DNA from: Asterias rubens
Taxonomy: Eukaryota > Echinodermata > Asteroidea > Forcipulatida > Asteriidae
Reading direction: 5' to 3'
Assembly (NCBI RefSeq): GCF_902459465.1
Contig: NC_047062.1
Location: 29,072,673 to 29,136,672, forward strand
DNA: 64,000 nt
Shown: positions 1 through 11,884 of the stretch, piece by piece
Layout: each line of letters opens with the position of its first letter
Position numbering within the stretch: position 1 is the first letter of the stretch
The notes under the pieces: generated by a model
What the model saw: the letters and a program-made list of their open reading frames with translations, nothing else
Database searches by the model: none
Told to the model about the DNA's origin: nothing
Program-made: the position numbers and the translations under genes

Positions 1-699
1 GAACCTTATACATTGTTGGTGTACCTACTTTTGAGCCAAGTGTTTCTAGTTCTGGGGGTTAAAAGTAGTCCTTAGTTAGGAAGTTTTGTGAAATCCACCC
101 CCGGAGATCAATCAATTTAGACCGAGTGGTCAGTTGGTGGTCAGTGGAAACATTTAGTTAATGGTGTAAAACTGTTTTAATATACAAAATATAGCATTTT
201 GTGTGTTGACAATTATTACTTGGGTGGCTGGTGCATATGTTAAGTGCTCACCTCTCACCAATGTGGCCCTGGCTTGATTCCAAGTTAAGGCAATATTTGA
301 GAAGAGTTGTGCATTACTTCTCTTTGCCAGGAGGGATTTCCATGGGCCCTCCAGTTTTCCTACTTGTGTAAAAATCACACACTTTTTTTTAAAATTTTTC
401 AAAGGGCACTTTCAGTTGCAAGTGTTAAAGCCTATGGGAAAGTTTTGAAGGAGCAACATGGCAAAGACAAGTGACAACATCAGCCATGGCCTTTGGGTAA
501 TGGTAGACTTTTTGTAGTCCTTTTTAACAGTTCTCACCAGTAGTGCGCACAATAAGCATGTGCATGTACGCTGCAGCTGTGAACGGAAAGTAGGGATTGT
601 TGTGTCTGCTGCCGCTCAAGTCTCCCATTGAAGGCTTGGTATTGTTAACTGGCCTTCAAAAGTAGATGCACCTAAACCAGGTTTCCTTTCTTTTGACAG
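1..699. other. Intron or flank upstream of the first visible START-gene exon
   Basis: No coding exon was found here. The stretch ends in a good acceptor (CTTTTGACAG before 700), so at least its right part is intron of the START-domain gene, whose earlier exons lie outside the window. The first 70 bases (GTGTTTCTAGTTC and neighbours) resemble a repeat seen again near 45110 and, reversed, near 58150. Confidence 0.5.
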
Positions 700-3600
700 G
701 ATGCTATTGAAAGAGAAATCCAGTGCCTTCGTGCAGCTTCAGCTGCCATGAGCTCCCACCCCTTGACTACCTCCTCCCCAGACCTCCCTACATGGAGAGG
801 AAGTAGATCACTCCCACATACACCGTGCTACACTCCCCCTCCCGTACAACCTCCTACACACCCATCCCCACCCCAGCCTCAGAGATATCTGGCATCTTAT
901 GATCGAGCTTCACCATCATATCACTCGACACCACCAAGAAGGGACGAGTCGTTTCATCCAGACAGCCCGAAGCAGAGTCAAGGCACTACATCTTCATATG
1001 GAAGGTATTGTTTGTTGTAGGGATTCATTTGGGTCACATACTGTTGGTGTAATATTTGAATAAAGCCACATTTTTTATAAAGACCAAATTAGACACAATT
1101 TTGCACTTTTTTGACATCAGATTGCACTTTTTGGTTTGCTCTCTTCTCACCTGCTATCATTTTGTGTTACTTCTCCTGAAAGTCATCTTCTTCCTTTCCT
1201 CGTCAGGCTACCGCATCCTCACACTCTCATCATCCCAGTCATTGCATTACACCCACCTTCCCCTGAGGAGCTAGACCCAACTTCTATCCCTGTCATCGCT
1301 CGTGCCAACAAGGTTCTCCAGGCCAGCTACCGCAGCCATGATGACCCATCATCCACCGAGGTTCCAGACCGATCGACTCAAGGAAGGGTAGACTCTCCTA
1401 GTGCAGCCAGGAGCAAAGATGCCTCGCCTAGACGATCTGGACGAAGCAGTCGACGAGGAAGTGGGGAGAGGAGGACCCCTGAGTTGCCCCCGATTATTGA
1501 AACCCCTCTTGGTGAGTTTGCAATGCTTCTAGCTTTAATCATTGATATCACCTCATTAGCCGTTTTGATATATAGTGGACACTATAGGAGTGCTCTGTTT
1601 AATTTGGACAGATTAACCCTAATAGTGCTGTAGTATTGTGTCCGCCATTCTTCAAATTGGCTCATTCTGACCTGTGGTCTTTGGTAACTTGGGCTTCAAA
1701 TTTTCTCAACCTCATGTGCAAAAAGCTAATGCAAAGGCACTTTTTTTAAAGAATGTGTTCCTGCAAAACAAGCGGCATCCGTTATGGTTCCTTCTGAAGG
1801 TTTGAAAGTATGGAGACTTTAAACCCCTCACTCATTCTATGTTTACATCAAACTTAATGACTCCTCGGACTAAAAGAGCATTGGCCTCTCAAACTCCTAC
1901 ACACAGCCAAGTATCGTCATTCACTCATTTTGACCCCTTGCACTGATATCACTTGAAGCTACTGCACTCGGTGTACCATTTTGGGAGTCAAAACACATGT
2001 GAAGATATGGCACTTTTCTCTTTTACAAATTATGTTTGCATAGTTTAAATGAACAATGTAACGAAATGGAAGCTGACTCCCAAACTGGCTAGTTTACTAT
2101 TTTAGTCACTTTTGTTGATATACTTTGTTCTCGCCGTCTTGTCCCCCCATGGATACAGTCACATTGGACACTCTGTATCACCTAGTGGCTGATCAGGCCA
2201 TGGAGTTTGTGATCCGAGAGGTAACTACCACCACTCCATTTATGACTGCCAGGAATCCAATCCATGCCTGACTAATCTTAAAACTGAAACCCTTGTTAGT
2301 GGTGAAGCATGTTGCTTGGTTATTACTCCCTCCCCTCCCCCCAAATAAATAAGGGAGAATGTTACTTCCTTACTCCCGTCGTTGTTTTACCCCCTCCCTC
2401 CAGTCCTTCCCATCCTCTTTTCGGTTGTAATAATAACAATAATATAATAATAACTAGTTAATGTACAGCGCTTTATCTACTGCCGTCTTAAATCTCTTAT
2501 CATTATACCGCCAACATACAATGTAATGTAAGACTCAGTTGGTAGAGTGCCGGCACGTTAATCCGGATGTCATTTGTTTCGAGTCCCACTCTAATAAATT
2601 TTCCTTGTTCATCAGCCCCAAATCATTATTTATTTCCAGACACCTTGTAAGGGTTTACAGGGAACTGTGACCGTTACTCAGCAGCCACTGCATGCAAGAA
2701 ACACCAGGCAAACCCGTTCTGGTTATACTGGGTTTCTTTATGTGCATTACACGTACCATTCCTAATAAGACACTGACATAATGCATCTTCAAATGTAATA
2801 TGGATTGTGATGTGTAACAAAATGAATAAATGTAGTTCTGGTGATGGAAAATCTTAGAGCAAGTACACATTGTTTTCATTATCTGTGGCTTTTCTTCTGG
2901 TATGACTTTTGTAAACTGCCACATCCTTATAATCCTTAAAACATTAATTTACATGACTTTTTTGAAGACATAAAAGGATTCTGAAGGAAGCAATTTTTTT
3001 CTTCAGGTAACAACTACAAATGTCCATTTAGTCGGAAAAAATGCCCACCCCATTCTCTCTACGAATAGTACAACATATGTTTAATGGGTAAAATCTGCGA
3101 CGATTTGTAATTAATGTTTTGGAGTGAGTATAATTTGGTTTCTCAGTTGTTTGACAGTGTTTATTATGGTATGATGCATGATGAAGTTTAAAGAGTTGAA
3201 GTCATTGCCGGCATCGCTGATGTCAAACAATGGAATATTGCATTGGCGCACATGTGCAACGCTTTGACTCTCATCCTTTAACCTCGGTGAGGGCACTGTT
3301 TGAGCCTGCCATGCTACATGCAAGGGATCAATCCATTGAACATACCAGCAGCCTCTATACCTTATCCCTAGTCTTGGTGCCTCTCCACCTCATGGCATGT
3401 GTTGTTTCCCCTCTGCATGATAGGTACATTCTACATGTATGTTGAAGCTGATGGAGTTGCTTGCATATGTTCATACAAAACCGTTGAATCTCATCAGGGC
3501 CCGACACCATGTGCTAAGCAATTTTTTTGTGCTGAACAGGTTTATGATATTAGGCCCCATCAGGCCCAATCAGGGCCCAATTTCATAATGTTGTAATTTC

Positions 3601-6600
3601 TTTGCTAAGCAAGATAACCTATTTCTGCTGAGCAAGATTTTTCTGTGCTTAATGTCAATATCAAACTGGGCCCGGATCAGGATTCTCTGCTTTAGAGTTA
3701 CCCATCCACTTAGTGACTGATATCTTTGCTAGCTGTGCGTGAAGAAACAAACTGCAAGTGAGTGCATGCCACAATTCCCTCACTAGACAGCATCATGCTT
3801 TTCCAAATCAATCCAAATCTAAATTGGACAGATTTACTAATTGTAGGAAATTGTTTCTTTCAATTTTTCAGATGACTTTGACTGGTAGAATAAATCTTAA
3901 CAAAAGCAAGCAGCCTAACGACTTTAATGGCTGGAGGTAAGTTTTTCAAAGTACAGTTCTGTGAGTAACATGCAATAAAGAACATGCGTTGAACATTTCA
4001 GAAAGAGAATTTAAAGATTCTTGTTGGCATTGGATTACTGGTTTATTTCAAATAGAGTGAACTTGAGAAACAACCAGTAACTTTGATGCCTTTTACTTGT
4101 GATAGATATGGAAACAAAATGGAAGTTCATTCTGATTTTTACTGTTTTACTTCTTCATCATTTTCAGGTATCAAGGGAAAGAGAACAACATTCTTTTATG
4201 GCAAAAAAACAATAGATGTTGCCCATATAACAGGTAAGATCTGCATTTCATCAGGATGACTATGGAAATTACGTCTCGGGCCATGCCACGCGCGACACTT
4301 TACAGGCAACCATTTTGGGGGAATCATGTGGGAAGTCGCTGATGCTCCGAGAGATTTCAAGGTGGGAATTTTCTTGCCAGTCAATGTAGACATAAAAACA
4401 ATATTTTGATGACAACAATTTGGTTTGACCCTACACTGTATAAAGTGATGTCCAGAGGCATTCTACTCGGTTGGGATTCAAACCCATGACCCCTATATCT
4501 TAACCATTACACCACTAAGCCAGTCTGTTGACGAAAGGCCAGTTTGATTAAACCTTAACTAGTTGCTTTAAATCTTCTCTTGATTGCAGTTTTTTAGGTC
4601 TTAGTCTAATTAAAGCACCTGCTAGTTCCGTCTTCAATCTTCTCTCAACTACGTCTGATTACAGCTGTCTACATAAAGCTATCAAAGTAAGTTCACCTTT
4701 CTGGTTTCCTATAGAGAATGAAACCCAGGGAGTGGCTAGTACTTCATTTGCCTGGTTTTACCTTGTGGTGGAGTTTTCTTTTTAAGAACACAAACTTTAC
4801 TTTGAAGTTGTTGCTTCTATGGAACTTGTGTTTTAAGAAACAGAGAGTATTCTGTACAGTGTACCTGTCAGACATGCCCTGCCCCTCCATTGTGGTTTCC
4901 AACCTCCGTGGCCCTTTTGGAAAACGTATGCTTTCCTTATGGGGATCAACCAGGTGGACAGAGCCCAAGCTAAGGCTTGGAGCCCAAACTAATACTATGT
5001 GTCTATTGTGGTGTAATAAAATAAAATAATTGTTGGTTTATAACTTGATTATATGTTTAGAACTTGATTAGATTGTATAAGCACTATTTTCAGTGTATTT
5101 TACTTGGAGTTTTTATAGTTAATGATATTAGTTTCCTTTTAGTTGGTAATATTTGTTGCTGTTTTTCTTCCTGGTTTTTATTGCTACAATTTTGTTTATG
5201 CTCTGCTGCTACAGGTTTGTTGTTTAATTTAAATTGTACCTTTTGTTTTGTGCTTTTCACATAAGGCACTCTATAAACTGCCCTTTTATTGTTCTTATCA
5301 ATTTACCATCTGCCGTATCTTGATCCTGTTAGAACAACTGTCAATGCCTGACTATTAACGATTGAAAATCTTTTGTAATATTGGTTTTCCTTCATTTCTA
5401 GAATGTCAAGTTACTACACAGGATTAACAGCACACTGAAGGTTGTACACATTACATGTGATATGGATCATTGTTCGCTGCATAAACAGAGAGACTTCTGC
5501 TGCGTCATCAAACACACCCAACAGGTAAACTTGCTTAAAGATCAGCTTAGCATACTAATCAACCTTAGAAACTTGTTCTCACTGGCTTTCATCTCAATGG
5601 ACCCAGTTCGAATCCCTCTTGGGAACGGATCTTGCATGTGGACTGGGTTTTCAGTCTTAACATTATTATGAGGATTTTCCTCAGTTTAAGGCAGTGGACA
5701 CTATTGGTAATTACTAAAAATAATTGTTAGCATAAAACCTTTCTTGGTAACAAGTAATGGGGAGAGGTTGATAGTATAAAACATTGTGAGAAACGGCTCC
5801 CTCTGAAGTAATGTAGTTTTCGAGAAAGAAGCAGTTTTCCACAAATTTGATTTCGAGACCTCAGATTTAGAATTTGAAGTCTCAAAATCAAGCATCTGAA
5901 AGCACACAACTTCATGTTACAAGGGCAGTTTTTTCTTTCATTTTTATCTCGCAACTTCGATGACCGATTGAGCTCAAATTTTCACAGGTTTGTTATTTTA
6001 TGCATATGTTGAGATACACCAACTGTGAAGACAATAGTCTTTGACAATTACCAATAGTGTCCAGTGTCTTTAATGTTTTCCTCCCACATCCAAAACAGAG
6101 ATTTCTTCATCATCTTCTCTTCACAGGTATCTTCAGTCCTACGGGTCACAGTGCAAGATTCTTGTTAGGGTTCCTTGGTTTCATGACCAGGAAGATATAA
6201 TATAACAGACCTTTAGCAGGCTGCGACCATGTTCCCTGTATCCAGTAACAGTATAATGGATGCTAATATTTATTATACAAAAAGGAACCAGACTATGACT
6301 ATTTCTGCTTCCAGCCTCGGTTTAATTGAAATTTAGTTGAATGGGAGAAAATCAAAATGGTCGCACTATGATAAAGGTCTCTAATAAAGTTTGGAGTTGT
6401 TATAACCATGTCTTGTGGTACTGCAAAGCAGATTTTATTTGTATTCCTTCATACAAAATATAAAATCCTATCACTCATGTTCTGTATACACCCTACAAAC
6501 GTGATACTATAAACAAGTTTGTACCATATTTTGTGGACTGCTGTTTGTATGTTAGTTTGACCAGTTTCTAGGTCATCTATTTGCAAAGTTGTATAATGAC

Positions 6601-7787
6601 ATTGATCATCTTTGTGTTCTTGTTTCTTCAGCATGGTAAATGGTTCATCGTGGTTTCATCAGTACAGCATCCTATGTGTCCTTCAGGTCAATCTGCAGTT
6701 AGAGGACAGGTACGTATCAACCATTGTCGGTGTAGTTCATTTACAGGTTGCACATGGGTAAACGTTTTCCATTGTCTTTATGTTCTTAGTTGTATAGAGG
6801 AAGCATTTGATGCTGGATATGAGGCGTGGTGAAACCCCCTCTTATTGTGTATTCATTGTATTTATGAAATCTCAGTAATTTTTGTTGCCTTTTTAGGGGG
6901 TTACGTCTGTACAAGAGGAAAAGGATGTGATGAAGTGAGGGAACCTTTATTTTATTTATTTTTTTTTTTGGGGGGGGGGACACTCTCTGCCACATGTTTT
7001 TTTTTAAGGTAGATTTTCAGGGTATCTTCTATGTATCTATTATGTTTCTTTAAGAAGATAAATGGTTGATTTTTTAGTTGATGTAATGTATTGTTGAGCA
7101 GATCTAATGTCTGTATTTTCTTCTATGTAGATATTGTGTTGTGGTATTTCCATGGAGCCAGTATCTACTGCTGATGGAGAACATTGCAGGGTATCCTATT
7201 TATCACAGGTAGGTCAGGAAAGACACATTATTAGAAGCAAAGTCCTTTGTTTGATCACTTCATTTGTTTTATGATTTTTTTTCTTCAATTATTTGTTTAA
7301 CTGCTGTAATAGTTGCATCAAATTATAGAAATGGTAACTGAAGTTCTTTCAATTAAGAACTCACTCCTCGGTAGTGATGTTAAAAACAAGAATCTCCTTA
7401 ATCAACCAAGCTGAAGGAGTAGTCCCAGCCGATTTTCTACCTTCCGTCCAGGTAGTAGTTAATAAGCAGGACATTTCTTTAGTCTTCCGAGTTCCGGAAA
7501 AAATCCACTCAGTGGCAGCTGAATACATGTATATAACAAGACAAGTTTAACATAATCTACCCAGCAAGTACATTGTAGATACACACATGGTGTTACCGCA
7601 AACTAAATATACATTGATACCTCACCATGCAATGCCTCAAGTCCCACATATGAAATTCTTTGTTTTTGTGTTTGTTTAGATTGACCTGAAGGGTGACCTG
7701 AAGCCAACCTTAGTCAACCATCTGACCAGCAGACTTCCACTGTGTATTGCTCATCTTAGGGACTGCATTGAAATCGGCCATCTGTGA
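700..7787 (+). CDS. C-terminal part of a START-domain protein, probably STARD9-like
   Basis: Ten exons join in phase: 700-1004, 1207-1511, 2159-2220, 3872-3936, 4168-4233, 4590-4686, 5402-5524, 6632-6709, 7131-7208 and 7680-7787 (TGA stop). All introns are GT-AG. The visible 428 residues start with an acidic/basic helix (DAIEREIQCLRAAS), then about 190 residues rich in Ser, Pro and Arg that look disordered, then a START lipid-binding domain of roughly 210 residues ending at the C terminus. START hallmarks seen are NGWRYQGKENNILLW, the KAP strand, HITCDMDHCSLHKQRDF, the FIVVSSVQHP strand with a following AVRGQ, SYLSQIDLKGDLKP and a final amphipathic helix. START domains bind a lipid or sterol in a hydrophobic tunnel. 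A START domain behind a long disordered region fits STARD9 (a kinesin-3-related protein), but no motor domain is in view, so that name is an inference. The gene is 5'-incomplete because of the window edge. Confidence 0.72.
2528..2610 (+). repeat. SINE fragment with tRNA-Asn-like head
   Basis: CTCAGTTGGTAGAG is an A-box and TTTCGAGTCCC a B-box. The anticodon-like loop contains GTT, as in tRNA-Asn. It is followed by the tail word TTTTCCTTGTTC that other copies share. It lies in the third visible intron of the START gene. Confidence 0.6.
3500..3668 (+). repeat. Family W palindrome-like repeat
   Basis: Words such as GGGCCCAATTTCATAA, TGCTAAGCAA and TTTCTGCTGAGCA recur in about ten places in the window (see 7993, 11535, 35732, 48795, 63605). 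The left and right parts are imperfect reverse complements, which suggests a decayed non-autonomous inverted-repeat element. Confidence 0.55.
4430..4530 (-). repeat. tRNA-derived SINE fragment
   Basis: On the minus strand the stretch reads TTAGTGGTGTAATGGTTAAG (A-box-like), then GGGTTTGAATCCC (B-box-like). It lies inside a START-gene intron and shows no intact cloverleaf. Confidence 0.5.
5050..5300 (+). mobile_element. LINE 3'-end-like fragment
   Basis: T-rich sequence ends in AAGGCACTCTATAAACTGCC and then TTTTATTGTTCTTATC. This resembles the 3' end of CR1/L2-type LINEs and of the fragment at 31560-31755. No reverse-transcriptase reading frame remains. Confidence 0.35.
5687..6072 (+). mobile_element. 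Family A inverted-repeat element (MITE-like)
   Basis: Begins TTAAGGCAGTGGACACTATT and ends with the near reverse complement (CAATAGTGTCCAGTGTCTTTA). It has no coding capacity. Internal marks shared by all copies are AAACATTGTGAGAAACGGCT, GAGGTCT/AGACCTC pairs and TGCATATGTTGAGATACACC. It lies in a START-gene intron. Confidence 0.85.
7340..7650 (-). mobile_element. Family R element, partly decayed
   Basis: The right end TAGATACACACATGGTGTTA followed by CCGCAAAC matches the right end of the fuller copy at 21430-21775, and the interior shares the GGACTAC/GTAGTCCC and CAGTTCT-type words. The left end is eroded. It lies in the last intron of the START gene. Confidence 0.5.
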
Positions 7788-7835
7788 TAACAGAGACAAC
7801 TTGAACTAGTCTCCTTGGCCTCATTTCACCAAGAG

Positions 7836-7920
7836 TTAGGACTAGTCCTAACTTAGGACTAGTCCTAACTTAGGACTAGTCCTAACTTAGGACTAGTCCT
7901 AACTTAGGACTAGTTCTAGG
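7836..7920. repeat. Five-unit tandem array of a 17-bp palindrome
   Basis: The unit TTAGGACTAGTCCTAAC is repeated head to tail at 7836, 7853, 7870 and 7887 without change; a fifth unit at 7904 is degenerate. Sixteen of 17 bases of each unit are self-complementary around CTAG. Flanks read CATTTCACCAAGAG on the left and TTTGTGAAATTCC on the right, an inverted pair. Confidence 0.9.
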
Positions 7921-7992
7921 AGATATTAAAAATGTAAGGCTAGTCCAAAGTAAGGACGAGTGAACTCATCCTAACACTTTGTGAAATTCCAC

Positions 7993-8186
7993 CAAGGGCC
8001 AAGTTTCATAGAGCTGCATAAAAGAGTTGCTAAGCACAACAGAATTATGCTTACCAGAATAAGGTTACCAGCTCAAATACCATTTTACATGTACAAAATG
8101 TGTCAGGTATCCTGCGTATTTTCGCTTAGCAGAAAATTGCTGAGCATAATCCTTTGATTTAAGCAGCTCTATGAAATTGGGCTCAG
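7993..8186 (+). repeat. Family W repeat
   Basis: Carries CCAAGTTTCATAGAGCTGC, TTGCTAAGCACAACAGAATT, ATGCTTACCAGAATAAGG and, on the right, AAGCAGCTCTATGAAATTGG, which is the reverse complement of the left end. Length and layout fit a degenerate palindromic element. Confidence 0.65.
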
Positions 8187-9406
8187 ATGAGATAACTCAG
8201 TCAATACACCCAGTCCACATGCTCAATAATAGCTGGAGTACTGTTCAATACATGTCAATCAGCGGAGTGCCTGACATCATCTACCAAAGGATTTGACTGA
8301 GTACAGATAACTTCATTCAACTCCATTAACCAACCAAAGTCAACCAGCCAGCAATTCCTTGCCCCTTTGTCAACTTAACTCTTTGTCCAGGGATGTAGCA
8401 AAGAAATATCCTGTTGCAGTGTGTACTGCAGTATTTGCAAACTGTGTTTTTTCTTCTTTTAATTATTTATACTTTTGGGGGGAGGGGGGAGAATTTGTTC
8501 GGCCGAATCTCAGTGACCACAAATATTATCCACTTTTCCTAGTTAGGCTATCAGGCCCAGCTTACTAGATTCGATTCAAATTTGACACAAAAAAAAAAAC
8601 ATTTGAAGGAACATTACAGAATTGGTTTTTGTCAACAAAACAGTTGCTGGCAGTGTAAGCACTTTATTTAATCCACCACATACATAAACTGACAAACCTC
8701 GATCGGCCGTCTGGGTCACGAGAGAATAGTGAAAAACTTATTACAAATTTTGCATTGCCTCGATGCCAAAATAAAAATGAATAAAACGCTCACTGAGCGA
8801 TAAACTCCAAATGCGACATTAGATTATTTATTTTTGATCAAATTTGAAATTTCAGACGGAAATATTTCAAGGGTAGTTTTCTACTATCATCTTCATTAGA
8901 TCGTGTAAGTTTTATGAAAATCTGTCATCTTCTCGATTTTTGTTTCTTACCAGTTCTGTAACGTTCCTTTAAAGAAAAAATACTGACTTTTGGTCTGCAA
9001 AATTACTGAATGTCATTGTCCTACGTGATGTAGTTCCTCATTTTTAAAGTGGGGTTGAAATCAATATGGGTGGGAGGGTTGAAGGGTGTCACATCACCCG
9101 GTAGCTACATCCCTGTCTGTGTCTACCAATCATGTTTTGCATACCAATTATCTTTCCATACCCTCCAAGATTTGTTCAACTGTCTCAAAGAGTATCCTAT
9201 CTGGAATAACTGCTGAAATTATACTGATCAGAAATTTAAAATACTTTGTGAAATCATGTGATTGAAATTATGATAATCAGTATTTTTTTATAACATGGAG
9301 GTACAAATATTGTCTAGCTGTTTTGTAAATCGTTACCATTATTGGACGTAGACTTGCTTCCATGACTGCCTTTTTCTCCAAGTCAATAGAGACACCGCCA
9401 ACAAAG

Positions 9407-9560
9407 GTTAAATAGCTCAGTTGGTAGATGTGCTGGCACGTTAACCGGAGTTCGTTGGTTCAAATCCCGCTCTAGTCAATCTTTCTTTGATGACTAGATT
9501 TTAAATTAACCCAGTCAGTTTCCCTTGTGGTTTATAACTTGATATTTAAAAATCGAATTG
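9407..9560 (+). repeat. SINE with tRNA-Asn-like head
   Basis: AATAGCTCAGTTGGTAGATG (A-box), loop ACGTTAA with anticodon-like GTT, and GGTTCAAATCCC (B-box) give a tRNA-like 73 bases. A tail TTTCTTTGATGACTAG and TTTCCCTTGTGGTTTATAAC follows, the same tail as at 49030-49115. Confidence 0.7.
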
Positions 9561-9712
9561 GTACTTTGTTTTTGAAATGATGAGTACTTATTAATACATA
9601 ATCACCTTGACTCTAATGGGCTCCTTGCTGAATCCCGTCATAGAGAACATTCCGTTTTGTACTGTGAATTTACAATCTTTTCCAACACATTTTAGCTATT
9701 TATTTAAAAAAC

Positions 9713-10048
9713 CCAAGGCACTGAACACTATTGGTAATGACTCAAAGTAACTGTTAGCATAAAAACTTACTTGGTTACGAGCAATGGAGAGCTGTTGATA
9801 GTACAAAACATTGTGAGAAATGGCTCAATGTGAAGTAACGTAGTATTTGAGAGAGAGAGGTAATTTCCCACTTAAATACTAAAAGACCAGGCATGAAGCC
9901 TTAAATTTGGCATGGGTGGTTTCTTTCATTATTCTCTTGCAACTTCGATGACCATTTGAGCCCAAATTTTCACAGGTTTGTTATTTTATGGATACACCAA
10001 GTGAGAATACTGGTCTGTGACAATTACCAAAGGTGTCCAGTGCCTTTA
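9713..10048 (+). mobile_element. Family A element
   Basis: Starts AAGGCACTGAACACTATTGG and ends AAAGGTGTCCAGTGCCTTTA. It contains the shared AAACATTGTGAGAAATGGCT and TTCACAGGTTTGTTATTTTA segments. It directly abuts a family P palindrome at 10046. Confidence 0.85.
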
Positions 10049-10412
10049 AAGGAACACGTTGCCTTGGATCGGATGAGATGGTCTAAAGAGAGCGTTTGAA
10101 CCCGTTTGTTATAAAATGCATATAGTTGGAAAGATGTTTTAAAAGTAGAATACAATGATCCACACAAATTTGCCTCGAAATTGCGTGTTTTCCTTTTGCT
10201 TTGCGAACTAACACAGTCGGCCATTTATGGGAGTAAAAAATTTGACTCCCAAAAATGGCCGAAGGAAAACCATGCGTTTTCGAGGCACATTTGTGTGGAT
10301 CATTGTACTCTACTTTTAAAACATCTTTCCAACCATATGTATTTTATAACAAACGGTTACAAACGCTTTTCAAATACCAACTCGACTGGTCCAAGGCAAC
10401 GTGTTCCTTTAA
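10046..10412. mobile_element. Family P palindromic element, full length
   Basis: Starts AAAGGAACACGTTGCCTTGG and ends with its reverse complement GGCAACGTGTTCCTTT. The two halves stay complementary almost to the centre, where the motif GGCCATTTATGGGAGT turns into CTCCCAAAAATGGCC. It has no coding capacity. Other copies lie at 48169-48535 and 51992-52320. Confidence 0.9.
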
Positions 10413-10463
10413 GTAGTAACTCCTTTGTAGGAAGAACTATGCATGTCATTTGTAATGCGCCTT

Positions 10464-10733
10464 GGTTTTGACCGCGCGAGGGCGCTATAAAAAGTATTTT
10501 TATCACTTCCGGGGGTGTACGCGCTGCACAAATCAATAGGCGTTCTGTCACTTTTGTTGCGCCGTAGTTTCAATTTGCTTTAGAGGTGGATTATAACGGC
10601 TACTTTAAAAGTCTGATTGTCTGTGATGGATTAGATGTCTGTGGTGGTAATGTGTTCCAATCTTTAATAACTGTTTTGGGTATGAATGAATATAACCCCA
10701 GAAGTGATTGAGAGCGCCCTCACGCGGTCAAAA
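10464..10733. mobile_element. Short terminal-inverted-repeat element
   Basis: The left end TTTTGACCGCGCGAGGGCGC faces the right end GCGCCCTCACGCGGTCAAAA. The interior shares about 85 bases with 28791-28871 (GGTGG.TTATAACGGCT, GATTGTC.GTGATGGAT). Confidence 0.75.
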
Positions 10734-11534
10734 ATATGGCCCATTGACATTCAGCTGATTTTGTAGATTTCAACCTGGCCTTTTAAAATTATTTAGTGGT
10801 ATCGATTCCGTCCTAACAATCCGTGCCTACATGTTAAATCATGATATAAGTTATGCATAAGTTTTTCTATGTTTACTAGTTGAAGTTATGAATATGACAA
10901 GTGGCTTAGATTTAAATTATCGAAAGAATAAATCATGCATTAACTATAAACTGAAACCCACTTCTGCCAAATATATAGGAAAATAATCATTTTGCGATAC
11001 TTAAATATTGGGCTTTACAGTCAGAGAAATCATAGAATGTTGACTAAAAGAGAGAACCAAATGTTATAATCAGTGAAAAAATAATTAAGTTTTAAAAGGG
11101 AATACAAGCAAATGCCACCTAATGTAATCCTTGTGAATAATGAAACAAGGCACTGTATTCTGCTAAGTAAATATTCCTCCAAAGTTACATACATTGATAC
11201 AGTTAACATGGAGTCAAATTAAACATCCGTTTTTCAGCTTTATAGTATTCAGGTATTTCAGGAAACTTGTCCTTCAAATAATCTGTGACGATTACACTCA
11301 AAATTTTAAATCATATGCTTGCTTGGAAAAGATCCAATTCAGCCAACAATTTAAGATGTGTTTCAAACATATTTCTTTAGTTGGAAGTTGTGTGCATGTA
11401 CAGGCTGGTCGTTATTCCCCTGGGGCTACCTTAGGGAATTGAGTAGTGTGAAATGGGCTAAAGACTGGCTTGTAGTAGCTTGCTCATTTACCACAACAAA
11501 ACAAAAATCATTGCAGGCCATTAAAACCATGCAG

Positions 11535-11705
11535 GGCCCAAGAAGTAGCTAAGCACAACAACATTATGCTTACTAAAATAAGGCCATCAGCCAAACCTTC
11601 ATGCCACTTGTACAATTTGTGACTGGTATCCTGCTCATTTCTGCTAAGCAGGTAATTGTTATGCAATGTTTCCTGCTTAAGCAGCTCTATGAAATTCGCC
11701 CCTTA
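11535..11705 (+). repeat. Family W repeat, first of a tandem pair
   Basis: Shares AAGCACAACAACATTATGCT, ACTAAAATAAGGCCATCAGC, CACTTGTACAATTTGTGACT and AAGCAGCTCTATGAAATTCG with the copy that follows at 11738. Confidence 0.65.
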
Positions 11706-11737
11706 TCCCCCAAGTCAATTACAGTGATCATTCAGAG

Positions 11738-11884
11738 ACAACAAAATATTAAGCACAACAAAATTATGCTAACTAAAATAAGGCTACCAGCCAAACCTCC
11801 ATGCCACTTGTACAATTTGTGACTGGTATCCTGCTTATTTCTGCTTAGCAGACAATTGTTAAGCAAGTGCCCCCCCCCCCCCCC
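11738..11884 (+). repeat. Family W repeat, second of a pair, ending in a C-run
   Basis: Repeats the neighbouring copy almost exactly (AAGCACAACAAAATTATGCT, TTGTGACTGGTATCCTGCTT) and then breaks off in a run of 15 C residues (11870-11884), so its right end is lost. Confidence 0.65.

Larger units (their letters stand above)
7788..9400. other. 3' flank of the START gene with repeats
   Basis: No gene was found. It holds the 17-bp tandem palindrome at 7836-7920, a family W copy at 7993-8186 and AT-rich unique sequence. Part may be the START gene's 3' UTR. Confidence 0.5.

Noticed and set aside
5701-5954. Minus-strand open frames such as those with CFQMLDFETSNSK, repeated at 39242, 59721 and 61129
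   Set aside because: They are translations of family A elements, recurring wherever that family occurs, and do not represent genes.
7836-7920. CRISPR-like array
   Set aside because: Units are contiguous with no spacers and the genome is eukaryotic.
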